Source of the DNA: Apostichopus japonicus
Taxonomy: Eukaryota > Echinodermata > Holothuroidea > Aspidochirotida > Stichopodidae
Assembly: GCF_037975245.1 (NCBI RefSeq)
Contig: NC_092564.1
Location: 24,115,984 to 24,179,983, forward strand
DNA length: 64,000 nt
Direction of reading: 5' to 3'
The translations under genes were made by a program, and so were the position numbers. Positions 14,101-26,626 of this stretch are shown here, in pieces; position 1 is the first letter of the stretch, and each line of letters begins with the position of its first letter. The notes beneath the pieces are model-generated. The model was given only the letters and a program-made list of their open reading frames with translations, had not been told where the DNA came from and did not search any database.

Positions 14101-15311
14101 AAGAAAGATAAGAGAATTGTGGAATGTTGCAAACTAAATGAAAACTGTTAACTTACATCCATGAATAAAGATAAGATAAGTTAATTAGAAAGCCTGTATA
14201 GTCATACCAAGTTATGTAAAACAAGTATTTAGTACTAATAAAAACTAGGGAAATATTATTAAATATGTTACTCAAACAAATATTACCATTTAACAATATG
14301 TATGTCAACTTAAAGGGACAGGGCCTATATTCAGAAATGAAACACAAACTGTAAATATACAACTTAAAATTTGATGAATAACGACATTAGATATAAGATT
14401 TATTAATATTACAGTTATAAACCGAAGCATGTAAAGAACACAACAACAAAATTCAAGTGACCCTTCATTATGTTACATACAGTATATCATATTAATATAA
14501 CAGTATTAAATGTTTAACTTTAGAGCAAATTTGCAAACTAACTTTCTGAAATGCTTCAATTAATTACCTGTTAGAGAACTTGGTACAGGTTTTTTCATTT
14601 TTTATTTTTTTTATTTGGTTAAGCTCATTCAAATGATGAACATCTACCACCTTATAGGGCAATTCATAATAAATTACTTCAAGCAAGCAACTTAGGTTTA
14701 CTCTAGTTTCATACTATCTTGTTATTCCCTAACATATAAAATCCTTTTTAAAAACACAGCCCTAAAAGTGTCTGAAAATTAAATGCGACTTGCAATCTTT
14801 TTCTTTATATTCCAACAAAAATTATGTTGTTTATCAGTTCACTATAACTGCACTGGCAAAGTACAGTATATTTTATCAACTTGCTCTCCAAACTGTGGTG
14901 ATAACTAAACAATCGGTTCTAAACCAAGGACTGTAATGGTATACATGAATAAAACATTTTTTTAAAAAAGTTTTATTAAACATCTGTTCAGACATTTAAA
15001 CCAGACAAAAAGACAATTTAACATATTTGACTGGTTAGCGAGGTTACGTTGGAAAATGCAAGTTGGCGTTTTTCTTCTTCTTCTCTTAACTGTAATAACC
15101 AATTTACCTGTTGCTGCCCTGGGTATGGTTGGTGATGCTGTGGGAACGTCTGATGTTGTGGGTACTGCTGATGATGTTGTTGGTAAGGCTGGTGTTGAGG
15201 TGCATGTTGATGTTGAGGGGGTGCCTGATGCTGTCTAGGGTAGGTCTCTTTCGGGGGAGGGTGTACGGTGCCTGAATATGAGGCTTCTGTTGTTGATGCT
15301 GCACAACCCAT
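5190..15311 (-). CDS. Complete 11-exon gene: MGC-starting, Gln/Pro-rich, helical protein of unknown function
   Basis: Coding exons on the minus strand, in order: 15311-15108, 14092-13901, 12554-12373, 11774-11672, 10632-10479, 9551-9353, 8519-8261, 7829-7673, 6988-6903, 6135-6045, 5368-5190 (stop TGA). Every junction is GT-AG and the phases agree throughout, giving 1806 nt and 601 residues. Residues 1-8 are MGCAASTT; Gly2 and Cys3 fit N-myristoylation plus palmitoylation, so membrane anchoring is likely. Residues ~15-130 are rich in Pro, Gln, His and Tyr. Residues ~135-280 are charged and helical, probably coiled coil. Residues ~280-435 form the most structured part, with motifs such as KYKWKNSKILIQHACSQFG, VRRWNDLLQVPPT and LQYIFTDMNTAERHK. 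A Lys/Arg/Glu-rich helix and an acidic stretch follow, and a basic coiled coil ends in MEALGSK. I do not recognise the family. The start codon was chosen for the acylation motif; a splice acceptor at 15319-15320 just upstream suggests a separate 5' UTR exon. Confidence 0.85.
6335..6838. repeat. Four-copy intronic tandem repeat, about 128-bp unit
   Basis: The phrase ccttcctttgatattt recurs at about 6385, 6507, 6637 and 6765, each time followed by tttctgacagtgaa and an aatcaaa block. The copies are diverged by several substitutions and small indels. The array lies in the intron between the coding exons at 6988-6903 and 6135-6045. Confidence 0.85.
8261..8519 (-). CDS. Longest exon of the MGC-starting gene (helical core)
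   Basis: An 86-codon exon that encodes the part of the protein most likely to be a folded helical domain. It contains evenly spaced aromatic and leucine positions, the cysteine at FPYCTLDEIK and the pattern CYMTMYKRSAVLMQWFDR. Its acceptor is at 8520-8521 and its donor GTAAGC is at 8260-8255. Use this exon for homology searches, since the N-terminal half of the protein is low complexity. Confidence 0.85.
8925..9250 (-). mobile_element. 3' fragment of a LINE-type retrotransposon
   Basis: Read on the minus strand from 9240 to the stop at 9067, the frame contains WGDRSFIVSAPHLWNQLPL followed by KIRKTSTFSNFKKSIKSHL. This is the C-terminal tail typical of many non-LTR reverse transcriptase ORFs (pattern GDRSF..APxLWNxLP...FKxxLKxHL). 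It is followed by a 3' tail rich in TTATTATT. Only the extreme 3' end is present, as expected of 5'-truncated LINE copies. It lies in the intron between the exons at 9551-9353 and 8519-8261. The clade (RTE, CR1 or L2-like) cannot be assigned. Confidence 0.75.
12794..12866. repeat. Paired G-run and C-run
   Basis: A G run around 12794-12805 and a C run around 12850-12866 face each other about 45 bases apart in an intron of the minus-strand gene. They could pair as a long GC hairpin in single-stranded form. Confidence 0.6.
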
Positions 15312-17741
15312 CACAGCTCTAGCAAATGGAGACAGAGGATATTCCAATAAGTATGCTACAAATGAATACATTCATTAAAAAAATGTGTAAATCTGTACTG
15401 ACAGTGACAGAGTTTCTCATTTACTTTTGCAAAAGATAGTATAATCCTTCAGGTCTTGAGAGCTTGTCAAAGCTGACCTCCCAAAAACTTGAGATTATTT
15501 TTTTTAATTTGGAAAAAAAGTTGAAATGTTGTTGTGGCCTGAGGGAAGGTCTTGGTTGACGTTTTATATTTTATTTTGTTTTTATTTTGAAGGCTTTGGT
15601 ACTTTGCAAGTTCCCTAAGTCTGTTTACACTACTACTATTTAAAACATACAGTATACAGTGGATATGCATGGTTCTGTAGCTGAAGTAAAGCAATTTTGT
15701 GAGAGCCAGCTCAAATGCATCCTTAACGAAAACAGCTAAAATTGATTGTGTCAAAGGAGGAACTTCAATTTGTATTGTCTACCACTTAAATGAAATATGT
15801 TCAAATCTTTGTTCTTTTCCATTGTCAAAAGTTTCCCTATCAATTTGCCGTTATTCATTTTCTCATATTTGATCAAGCCGTTGATAAATCACATGGTTGA
15901 TGGACAATTTACTAAAACACACAGTAAATTCAGAAAAATTATCTCGAAGTACCCTTAACCTTTAAAAGAACATTTGTGCTATGGTCCTCACGAAATTACC
16001 ATATACATCCATGCCTTCGGCTTCATGAAAATGGTATCAGATTTGCAGTTGAAACAATGAAAGCCTCAAAGTCAACATAACATTAATCACTCAGTTTTTC
16101 CTGATCCACTTTATTTATTACTATCACCAAAATACGTGGACATTTGTTAAAACATTGTACATCGCCACGAATTCTCACACAAGAAAGGCCTAGGGGAACC
16201 TAAGGTTAAGCTTAACTTATTTTCAGGCCTTGTATTTTGTAACCTCAGTGTTACTTGTTAACGTTATATCCTGGCCTACTGTAACTAGTAATACTTGTGA
16301 TGTTAGCCTAACTCATTGTCTATAATTTTAAGTTAGGAACTGCTTCTGAATTTGAATTTAACTTAATTTTACATGCTGTTTCCTCACCAATTTTGAAGTA
16401 AATATGTCTGCCAAATAGAAAAATGTACTTCCAAGCACGGAATATTCCAATTAGACCAACTGAAGGCTGATGTTCTTTACTGACATTCATCTAGGCTAAC
16501 AATCTTCTATGATAATATATCGATCGCGAGGGGCACGGATTACTCATCACCATGGTGACCTATACACAATGTCGCTTATTGCTACGATACTGTGTAGACA
16601 TACGGAACAATAAAAATAGTCACTACAACTAGACATGCGTCAAGCTTTTAGACAAAATGTGTACATGGGCTGCCATCGATAAATTCCCTCGTAGATGACA
16701 ATGGTAAAAAGTAAAAAAAAAAACGTCATAGGTTCTTTCTTTGTCGAAACGAGGCCCAAGGTCGGAAAACGCAAATCCCGAATACTGCATAGGCCCACCA
16801 AAGGATCAAACAAGAGACGCTATACTAGTTCCATTATCTTTCTAGTTCTACTGTACCGACACAACGTTGGATGTAAACATACAAAGTCATTGATTTCCCA
16901 AATAATAGGAGGGTTTACAAGAGCAATTGGGCAAATCAAAATTTTGACAAATGGCTGACAATAGAAAAAAAAGAGCTGTATAGGCAACAAGAAACTTTGC
17001 GAAAACTAGAGGAGAGTAATGTTTTAATATTCGAACTGTCATTTTCGATGGCTTTAAGCAGAAAATGAAGCTTGATATCTTGTAGACATTAAAAACACAC
17101 TACATGATAGATGTCCAGATTGTAACTCTATAACACGTTTATTTTTACCCTTATAACAAATGAGGTTCATGATTTAAAGCGACTGGAATATGTAGTCTAG
17201 TACACAATTTTCAGATGCATCATAAAACTCACAGGGAAATATTAGAGCTTACTTCGATAGCCTCAAATGGCATAGGCCTATTTACAACACTAAACGATTT
17301 TTCAAGGCCAAATGGTGTTCAATGTTACATAAGGATGCCCCACTGTTTCTATGAAGATAAAATAATATTGTTTGGGTTATTTAATTTATGAAATACCGTA
17401 TTAACATCAGGTACAAAGGCCTGCACTAAAGAGTTGACGTCATCATCTCTTTAACCTTAAAGCAGCATTCCAGAGATTTAGCATACTTATCAAGTTGGAT
17501 ATATTGTAAAATTGAATAGCTATAGAAGCATTACTAGCATAATTCCAATTGTTCTATCTAATCTTGGACAATAAATATACCACAATAAGACTAAAATTTT
17601 GCCATAAGTCATTCCTTAATAATTGTCAGAGAGTTTTTTAAGTTACAGGCTGAATAGTTTGATTCTGACCTTCTTCGCAAACCTCTTTAAGAGATTTTAT
17701 ATAAATGAAAATCATTTTTCATTTTCATATCTCTATATCTC

Positions 17742-17746
<5 letters not shown>

Positions 17747-17790
<44 letters not shown>
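17747..17790. repeat. AT dinucleotide microsatellite
   Basis: An uninterrupted TA run of about 44 bases. A short open frame running through it is spurious. Confidence 0.9.
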
Positions 17791-17796
<6 letters not shown>

Positions 17797-18089
17797 GTTA
17801 AATCTTCTTATACTCCCTACAGTTTTTGTCCATCAAGTTTCGAAATATTTGCTGGCATATACTGATTGAAACATGTTTTTGATGATCAAAACAACTAGAC
17901 TCTTGAAGGAATAATTTACAGATTTATGATCATCTGCTCTTGAGGTTCTGTTCTTCAAGAGAATCTCTACCATATACATGTCAGTAATGATGGTTCAGGT
18001 TGTTTTCTTTAAATGAGTGCCTGGTGACATAAATTGAAAAGAAACATATTTCACATTACTGGTTGAAAACTCCATCTCAATATCTTGTT

Positions 18090-18107
18090 CCCCCCCCCCC
18101 CCCCCCC
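18090..18107. repeat. Poly-C tract
   Basis: Eighteen consecutive C, the longest C run seen in the window. Confidence 0.95.
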
Positions 18108-19181
18108 GCAGACTCGAGATATGGTTGACTGAATGGTACCTATCTTGATTGCCCTTAATCTTCAACTTACAGTACTTCTACAAGTTGAATCACAGTAGGG
18201 GGTCTGTGATTTGAGGGGTGTTAGGGGAGGGGGGTGGAAATCTGGATAAACAATACTTCAAAAGCTTTATTAAGGCTATTACAATCTTGTCTTGATTTAT
18301 CTTGAAAACCTGATACATGATTTGGAATGTTTACTTAGCTTTTAAAGTTCTCTGTAGTAGGAATTTCATCAAAATGTTTTTTGGTTTTGGTTTTTTTGTG
18401 TATAGAAATATTCTTTTCCTCTGGAGATAAATAATTGACAAATTATAAAGGAATAATACAAACAATTATTGCAATTATTGTTTCTGTAACTGTCCTGCCT
18501 TCAGATATTTTGAAACCCTCGAGGAAGTAACTTTTAGAAAAGAGGATAAAAGAATGATTGACGAGACAAAAATGAAAACAAAACCAACTTATATGAATTT
18601 AAAATATGTATTCCTTGGCAATTGACTTAGAAGGCACTTTGACAATATCGACGGACAACAGTATACAGCAATTTCAATGATTGTGCATAAAAATTACAAA
18701 CACTTAACTTCACCAAAACTTTACACTTAATTTGCGATGCATGTAAGCTAAAAGCAGTAATTTTTTTGATGAATGAATAACATAATATACACATATGGTT
18801 TCATAAAAGTTACAACACACCGATATATAGTAACACGCTGGAAACGGGCTGAAATTTTGCCCTTATGTTTGGAGTTTTTGCTCCAAAGATTTCAGATCAC
18901 ATCTTGCATTATGTACAATTAAAATGCTTATATGAGACAGAACATTCTACTTTTATGAAAGTTATGATTTGCAATGTCAATAAAAACATAACTTGATTTA
19001 CGCAGCTTCACCAATGTTACAATGCCGGTAGCACAATATAAATAAACATCAACTATACAAGGAATGATGACCTACAATATATCAACCAGAATGTTTACAA
19101 TGACTTGTAATCCTTATTTTACACTCCTACAAAATATGCTGGACATTCTGCAAATGGTCACATGCTTCAAACACCTCTGAT

Positions 19182-19493
19182 CAGTGGCGTAGGAAGGTAC
19201 TTTTGAGTGGGGGGGCTGAAGACTGATGGCCGGCCTGGGGGAGGGGGTGTCCCCCTCCCCTTTGGAATTTTTTGCATTTCCAGGTGGCCTCAGATTCAAT
19301 TTGGTGCAATATAGCACACTTCTACACCCACTCCATTTTGTAAACTTAATTTTGTATTTTCACCTGGCCTTAGATGCAATTTGGTGCTCCAAATGAGATT
19401 TTTTTTTCTCATTTGGAAATGAAAAAGGGGTTTTCTGACTTGCGAAGCGGGGGGGGGGCAGAATGATAGCCCCCCCCAGTTCCTACGCCCTTG
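19182..19493. mobile_element. Non-autonomous hAT-like element (312 bp)
   Basis: The left end is CAGTGGCGTAGGAAG; the right end, reverse complemented, is CAAGGGCGTAGGAAC. The perfect 8-bp target duplication cctctgat lies at 19174-19181 and 19494-19501. The interior has G/C-rich blocks and a repeated phrase (agatgcaatttggtg or close variants) occurring twice. Its termini are related to those of the elements at 801, 1945 and 25822. Confidence 0.9.
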
Positions 19494-22400
19494 CCTCTGA
19501 TATATTTGCCCGGTGACTGTGTCCATTTGTGAGTATTTAACAAAAAATGGGCCTCAGTATTCATGTAGCTTATATTGATTGTGTAATGTACAAACTAGCA
19601 TAGGCTGCCTACAGCGTAGGTACATAAATGGGTCAATCACGTACGCAATAAGACTCACTAAACATAATAAGGTTAGAGGAGTTTGACTATACAACAGCAA
19701 TTGCCAAATTTGTACCATTTGTAATATACTAACTGTTAACCAAAGGGGAAGGGGGGAGAGAGGGAGTAATTTTTAATTTTGTCCAATTGCACAACTGCCC
19801 AAGTACTTACATCATTTGCCCAACCCCCCGCCCCCCCCAACACTACTCTACCCACCTTCTACACCTTCCGAAAAGACTACACTTACACTAATTTATTTGC
19901 ATATTGTTATGTTCGAGTAAAGACCTGTCCTACTAAACAGTTGTTCGTCATACTTTGAAACAATTTTTTTAACTTAGTTTTTGCCTAAGTTGATGTATCA
20001 TATCAGGAACTGAAATGTCTGCATAGCTAATTAAATTGTCGGAAACACTTTCATAAAAAAAATATAAAACTGAGTTGGTGGTATAGCAATGTCATAACAA
20101 AATGTTTGACTTGTGTCGTGAATATTTTACCATACTGATAAAAACCACAAAAGGATTATTAAAAAATTTACTGTTATAATTACACAAAACACTTAGTCAC
20201 TATCACCAGGACATAACCACAAGATATTAGGCCTTTCACGTTTCCCCAAAAATTACAAATTTTTATATAGGTAAACCAATAAAAAGTGTACATGAACTTC
20301 CTTTTGTACCAGACAACATAATTATATGTAAGTATTGAATTGCATTGAAAAAGTGCAAGTTCAGATCACATGATCAAAGATGAGCAGATACTTCCTAATT
20401 AGTAAGATTTAGCCAAACTTTCATAGTGACGTTTTCTGCTAACTGAAAACTTTTTCTGGTCACCATAATTTGCCTTGAACTTTTCTTACATTTGTCACTA
20501 AAATTGCAACTGTGACAGCCTATCTCATCTCTTCTTGTTTAATGAATGAATTAATATCTCATAACTAATATCCGAGACTTATTTAAAAGGCAAGAAGCTA
20601 CACAAGAGTACTTTAACAAACTTTTAACAATTAAAAATGAAAATGTTTTAAGTCAACAAAGATTATTTTAATCCAATTATGCATTATATGTATGCTGATG
20701 AATGCTAATGTTCACATATTATTAAAATATTACAAAATAAATTACATAACAGTCTCAAATTGCCCTCAATTGAATCTGTACCATATTTGGGGGTCAAACT
20801 TAACAAGTTCCATTCTGTCTTTCCTTTACCTTTACCTGAATCGTAATAAAATTGTGCCTCCTCCATTACTTTTTATCCCAAAAAACTTAACCCCAGATGC
20901 TGTTAAATCTGGCAACGTACAAGCATAGCCAATAAGGAGAGCAAATGCTGAAACCAACAGCCTCAGTATCACCCCCATGAGGAGAGCAACCCTTCCATCC
21001 TCTTTTCCTCTCTATTTTTTTATTTTTCATTCATCTGGAGAATCACATCCCTCACGAAACACTAAATATTCAAGAATACATCAGTACTTTGTGTCAGAAG
21101 AAAACACACACACAAAAAAAAACAAGGTTACCAAGAAATATTTCAAAATCTAGCTGACGATGACTTACTGTACCTTAACCATACTAAATCGTTATTGTTA
21201 ACATCATTGATAACATTCATAAAAGTATCACGAAATGTTCACTGTGGTGCAGTGTAACTGAGATATTGTTAAAGGCACTTTCACAAAATGTTAAACCAAT
21301 TTTTTCAAAATTTTCAACATGCAAAAATGTGTATGTAAAGCTTCAGAGAAACAGACCTTCCAGTGACTTAATGAAGATATATTTTGATAACATTGTATGT
21401 ATTCCTTTAATGTGAAATTTTGTCATAAAAAAATTTCCAAGTAGATGGTTGAATTTTCCATCGATGTAAACTATTTTATGATCACACTAGTTCTCATGTT
21501 TGAACAAATTGAGGAACCCGACACACGTTTAATCTCTTGTATTTTTTGAAATTTTTGAGAGTTCTATTTATGGAATGTAGATACCGTCTTTAATAGAAAA
21601 TATTTAGCCGGAAAGAAGAAGACACTATAAAGCAGCACTAAGTGTATTTGGCAGATCTAGATCTGAATGGCTTACTACTTACACGTCATAACGGGTGGCT
21701 ATTCAATTAACAGTTGTAACTCATTTTGAATTTTGAAGACCATGTCAGATGGGGAAATTGTAGATTTCTCCTAGATGAAAATCCCACCTGACTTTGGCCA
21801 GCCAGGCATTGAATCGACAACCTCCCACCTTAACCCCACTTGCCCATAGCACTGTATGTTGCAGTAAATTCTACACATGCCTTTCTTCATCATTCTTAAC
21901 CCCACTCACCCTTCACTGTATCATGCAAATAATGGTAAGTGCCCGTCAAGCCATTGATATTATTACAAACATAATAGATATAGGCCTTGCTGAACCTGAC
22001 CACCAATAGTGTGTACAGTATATTGCAACAAAAACATCAATGATGTTGAACCAGTGACTCACCCACACACAAAATGTTATTGCATGCCAACTGTCACTAC
22101 TGAGGACAACTTAGTACTTTTTGACTGTCTTTCAGCATTATACTCAACTGGGACAACATACAAGTTGTGGGAAAAAAGAAAAATTGTTTTAGCTCACCAA
22201 GATCAATTGTGGTATGAATCAACTGAACAAGCAAAAAATTCAAAATAACTATCTGACTAATGTAGAGCAAGCGAGTTAAACTTTGTCCAAGAATTAAGTG
22301 AGGATCAGAAAAGATTTGTAGCAATCTCTTATGGGCATCAACCATGTCATTTACTCATAAGGATTTTATAGAATTTTAAATGAAACCAGTCCACTGTTTG

Positions 22401-24464
22401 CTTTGGCTCTAAATAACGATACTCTGGAATGACAAGAAAGAATTATGAAAGAGCTGTTCTAGATTCATTAATCACTTCTTCTCTGAAACTATGATCATAA
22501 GTTTAAAAACATTACGTAAGAAAAAGCGATTGTGATGGGGAATGTTTGCAATTAAAATTAATCTATCATAAAATAATCTGTTTAACGTTCGATTTATGCT
22601 ATCCATTACAAACATCAGTTTGCTTTCTTTCACCAAATTTAATATAAGTTTTCCTCAATGTTTATTTTGCAATGGTTTGGTTCATCTAGTGGCTATTCAT
22701 TTCGGCATCCATGTTCTTCTGGTCTGCTAGCTTCCGTTCATGTGTCTACTATACCATTTGACCCTTCTCTCTTTATGTTTGTATAACTTACTGTATGTCT
22801 TTGTAACTTTGACAGTCTGTCCCCTAAAAATATCCTGTCAGGGTAACAATGTCAAACCCAGGCTTTAACTTAAAATAAGTTTGACCTATTTTGAGTAGAT
22901 GAGCAAAAGGTTTTATAGCTTAAAAATCTTTCCCTTATATTAAAAATGACAGAGGAAATCATTACACCTAGAATAACATTAGGCTGATTCACCCAATTTT
23001 TCTTTCACCCAATTTTTTTTCTGCCCAATTTTACATATATTTCTTACAAATGTATAAACCAAGTCCAAAATAGTTGTTATAGCATTATTCTGAAGTTGTC
23101 ATGGTTGGCTGTATGAAAACTAAGCCTATGCAGTCCTACCTAGCACATATAAGTTCTTTGCAAAAAGAATCATATTTCATAAAAAAAATCGCTCTTTCTG
23201 ACAACGTCATCAGAGGATATAGGGAACAGGACTGAGAAAGATGATTTTGGTTGCTAGGATGAATTTTGTTCATTCTTCGTTAATAAATGAAATACGTAAT
23301 TAGACTTGAAATGATTAATTGCTGAGTGAATAATTTGATATTCTCCAAAGGGAAACAAAAAGTCTATATCATAACCAAACTTCCGATTTAGTAGGATAAG
23401 TAAACTCACTTTTACTGTCGTTTCCTTCAAGCCTCCCCCTGGGCAAAAATTATGTTACCTATAAACTTATTAATGATAGTAGGAAGAGATAAGTATTTAT
23501 ATTGTTGGATATTAATGACTCTCTTGTCAATCAAAAGAAAACATTTCAACCGTGTGAGCCAAATAGAACCTGGAAATATTATGTGTAACTAAGGTTTCAA
23601 ATACAAATGATCAAAAAAAAATTGTTTTTAATTATGTGTGGAATGAATTCTCTACATCTGATGTTGCAGGATCTGGATTTCAGGGCAGAGTTACTGTAGC
23701 TCAGTAAGGGGAAAATTTGACATCACTTAGCAGCAAATTTAAGACATTGTTTAATCAATGATATCTTTGAATAAAATGCCATGATGTAAACCAAAATATA
23801 CACACCAAATAGAAACTTCCTCCATGGAAGTGTCTTATTAACCAAAAAAGAAAAGAAAAGAAAAAAATACTGACAAATATAATTTCTTGCATGTTGATGT
23901 CAATAAATAATCAAATAATCTTACAAATGAATACTATATAAACCAATCACATTTTAAGAGAATATTACTTCGAGTTGTTTCAGTTTAGTTCTCAAAATAA
24001 TTAAAATAGTTGATAGCATGATAAATCATTATTTACATGTATTGATATAAAAACAAACTTATGCCTAGGTCATGTGAGATGGTGGGGGGGGGTGGGTGCA
24101 CACCTAATGTGGGCCACACAGGGCAAGCAAACACATCCTCTCTGACTCGCATGAACTGAAGCTTATGAAGTCGGAAATTGATGGAAAATGTCTTTTTTTC
24201 TGAATTCTATAATTATGTGTTATTTCAAATGATCACTCCGACAGACCCAATGGTTTCACTTCAATTCCGATAGTTCTGAGTGTACAAAAGTACCATATTT
24301 GTTCTTTCAACACCGAATAGCTACACTACGTACCTATCCACTGCTACATGGTGAATGTCAGGTACGTTGGTTATGGATGCATTCCGCTAAACAGTTTGAC
24401 TATAAAGTATGAACCTTGGGTCCAGAAGTGTTTGTTCCCCGGTGGTCTAGGATTTCATTATGGG
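19494..24464. other. Intergenic or 3' flanking sequence, no gene seen
   Basis: About 5 kb of AT-rich sequence without a splice-supported coding exon. Open frames near 20.7 kb and 21.8-22.3 kb have no family resemblance and no consistent donor/acceptor context. Short poly-G/C tracts occur near 19820 and 24081. Confidence 0.45.
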
Positions 24465-26626
24465 CTACATCAGTTCTAGGCGACATCGGACGGCCCAGTA
24501 TTCATCTCTGTTGGTGAATAGGATTGACCGGCTGACAAATAACCTGTTGGATGAATCAGCATACTTCCACAGCATGATGGCGAAACCTGTCAAATGTCCA
24601 AAAATTTCATAAATTAGGTAGCTCATATTAAGGGTACTACATTTGTTCATGAACTGTCATCCTCCTCCTCCCAACCAAACCATGTAGATCAGTTACTCAT
24701 ACTTTTACGGCAGCACAATGGTAAAAGCTGTCAAAAAAGAATGAGGTAACAAGCAGTTTGGCTATGTTTTAAACTAATGTAAGAAATTAACCTACTTGTC
24801 ACAGCTATGTGAATCAATTATCTTACTTCCACGAGCATGATAGTGAAATCTGTCAATAATGATATGGTCATCTAGGGTGTTATGATACATTCTCATGTGA
24901 CGTGAGATATAGCAGCCATCTTGCCTATTTATAGGCTAAACCACCATACTTCCATAGCCAGATAGTGTAGGCTGTCAAAGATGATGTGGTCAAACACAGG
25001 GCGTGTTCTCATATCCAGGAAGGAAGCTCTACCATCCCCGCCATCTCCCCACCCCCCAACCCCACTTTATTGTTACAACCTACTGGCTGAAGAACTGCAC
25101 TGTAGTCTGTAGTCTAAGGGTCTTATCTGTCAAAGTGGAGAAGACCAAAATACATCATTTTCCATTTTGCAGAATCTTACAGATCGGAGATCGGAATTTG
25201 TACCATTTTGTTTTTGTTAAATACTTGAAAGAGTTTAACCAGATGGCTCTAACAGTAGTTGTATGGCTAGAGTTCTGTTGTTATGAGGAGATAGGTATAT
25301 GGATAGCAAAGTGAATCCTATATCCTCTGAAAGACTGGATTTTATGAAACAATTTCTGTTTAAAGTCTGTACCTTCACAATTTCTTTCAAAAGCTCCGTT
25401 TCTGTTACCAATGTGAAACATCCCCGAGGCAAACGTTATCTGTTCCACGTTACGGACATTGAGTAAGGTATCGTCGGTTAGAGGTTTGTATAGAGTGTGG
25501 CCCTCCACCTTCACGTCCTCAGAATGAAATGTGTTTGAAGATGTCAAAATGGGAATGAATGAGCGGCCTGAAGGGCAGAGAAAAAGGAATCAGTTTAAGA
25601 ATTAGCTTAATGATTTGTAGAAAGGAAGATGCCAAAGGGAGGGTACGAGAAAAAAATTAATTTTCATTTGTCAACTATTTTTTTTAAACTCTGTTTATTA
25701 TCATCGACGTCGTCATGGCTGACATCACCATCATCATCATCCTCATCAAACAATTCAATCTTTTTTTTTCTACTTTTAGGCAGGTGAAGGGTTTTCAAAG
25801 CCTCTGGATGTTTCTAGCTGACAGGCGCGTAGCCAGGAATTTGCCAAGGGAGGGGCGAAACTGTAGATTCGGCATTGCAAACTATCTAAGTGTAGTGCCA
25901 CCATGGTTGGCGCGAAGCGTACAAGAAAATTTTTGCTGAAAATGCCTCCCAGATCGCTGGAAATGGCACTTCCCAGGCCTTGTAAGTTGCATCTTAGCAT
26001 TTTCTCTTTTGAAAATACTAGCAATATCATAAAAACATTAAAAAAAAAAAAAAATGCTCAAGGGGGGGAGGGCGGCTGCGCCCTTCGCCCCCCCCTCCTT
26101 GGCTATGGGCCTGCTAGCTGATACAAAAACAATTATATGTGTATGAGATAATGCCCAAAAAATGCCAGTTCTTGTCCCTCAAATAATCATTCCAGTTGTA
26201 AATATTCACAACATGTCCTAAAGCTGCAGACAATTGAGATCAGTTTTAACAGCCAAACTGGTTTATACCCACATAAACATTGACAAGAGACAGGCTATGG
26301 ATCAGAATGTGTAATTGTGTGGAGAAGGGGGGGGGGTGGGGTGGTTCCCATAAATGTACTCAATGATAAATGGACAATTATCTGTTTTCTCACAATTTCT
26401 TTCCACAGTGTTGTACTCATAAATATACTCAGTATAAATCACACTGTTAAAATCTTTGATACAAAGGCTACTTTGACACATACCTGAATACTGGGCTGTC
26501 CCACTGTAGGTGGGACCATTCATCTGTAACATTCCATCGTCGCCTATTCGCTGTCTCTTTGAAGAATCAGAGAATTGTTTCTGGTCTGTATTTCTGTTGA
26601 TACTTTCACACTCCATCTGCAGCTGA
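24465..26626 (-). CDS. 3' part of an unrecognised gene, last three coding exons
   Basis: Minus-strand exons 26626-26484, 25567-25373 and 24586-24465 (stop TAG). All borders are GT-AG. The phases agree (1 lead base + 47 codons + 1; 2 + 64 + 1; 2 + 39 codons + stop), giving a readable C-terminus of about 152 residues. The first exon is polar (contains SSKRQRIGDDG). The other two look like one compact beta-rich domain, with motifs such as RSFIPILTSSNTFHSEDVK, EQITFASGMFHIGNRNG and FAIMLWKYADSSNRLFVS. Strong codon-like character and phase consistency argue for a real gene. The 5' exons were not found with confidence; the candidates at 32403 and 37417 do not join directly in phase. I do not recognise the family. 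Confidence 0.7.
25822..26113. mobile_element. Non-autonomous hAT-like element inside an intron (292 bp)
   Basis: The left end is CAGGCGCGTAGCC; the right end, reverse complemented, is CAGGCCCATAGCC. The perfect 8-bp duplication ctagctga lies at 25814-25821 and 26114-26121. The interior phrase ggcgcgaagcgtacaagaaa matches the right half of the element at 801-1429 with one difference. It lies in the intron between the exons at 26626-26484 and 25567-25373. Confidence 0.9.

Larger units (their letters stand above)
15319..19181. other. Upstream region of the MGC-starting gene; no coding gene seen
   Basis: No supported coding exon. The 5' UTR exon and promoter of the minus-strand gene probably lie here. 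The less AT-rich patch near 16520-16700 (cgatcgcgaggggcacgg) is the best-looking place, but this is a guess. Also present are an AT microsatellite at 17747-17790 and a run of 18 C at 18090-18107. Confidence 0.4.

Noticed and set aside
15056-15238. Plus-strand frame with an apparent signal peptide (MQVGVFLLLLLTV...)
   Set aside because: It is the antisense of the Gln/His-rich first coding exon of the minus-strand gene; the poly-Leu/Val look comes from CAG/CAT/CAA codons read backwards.
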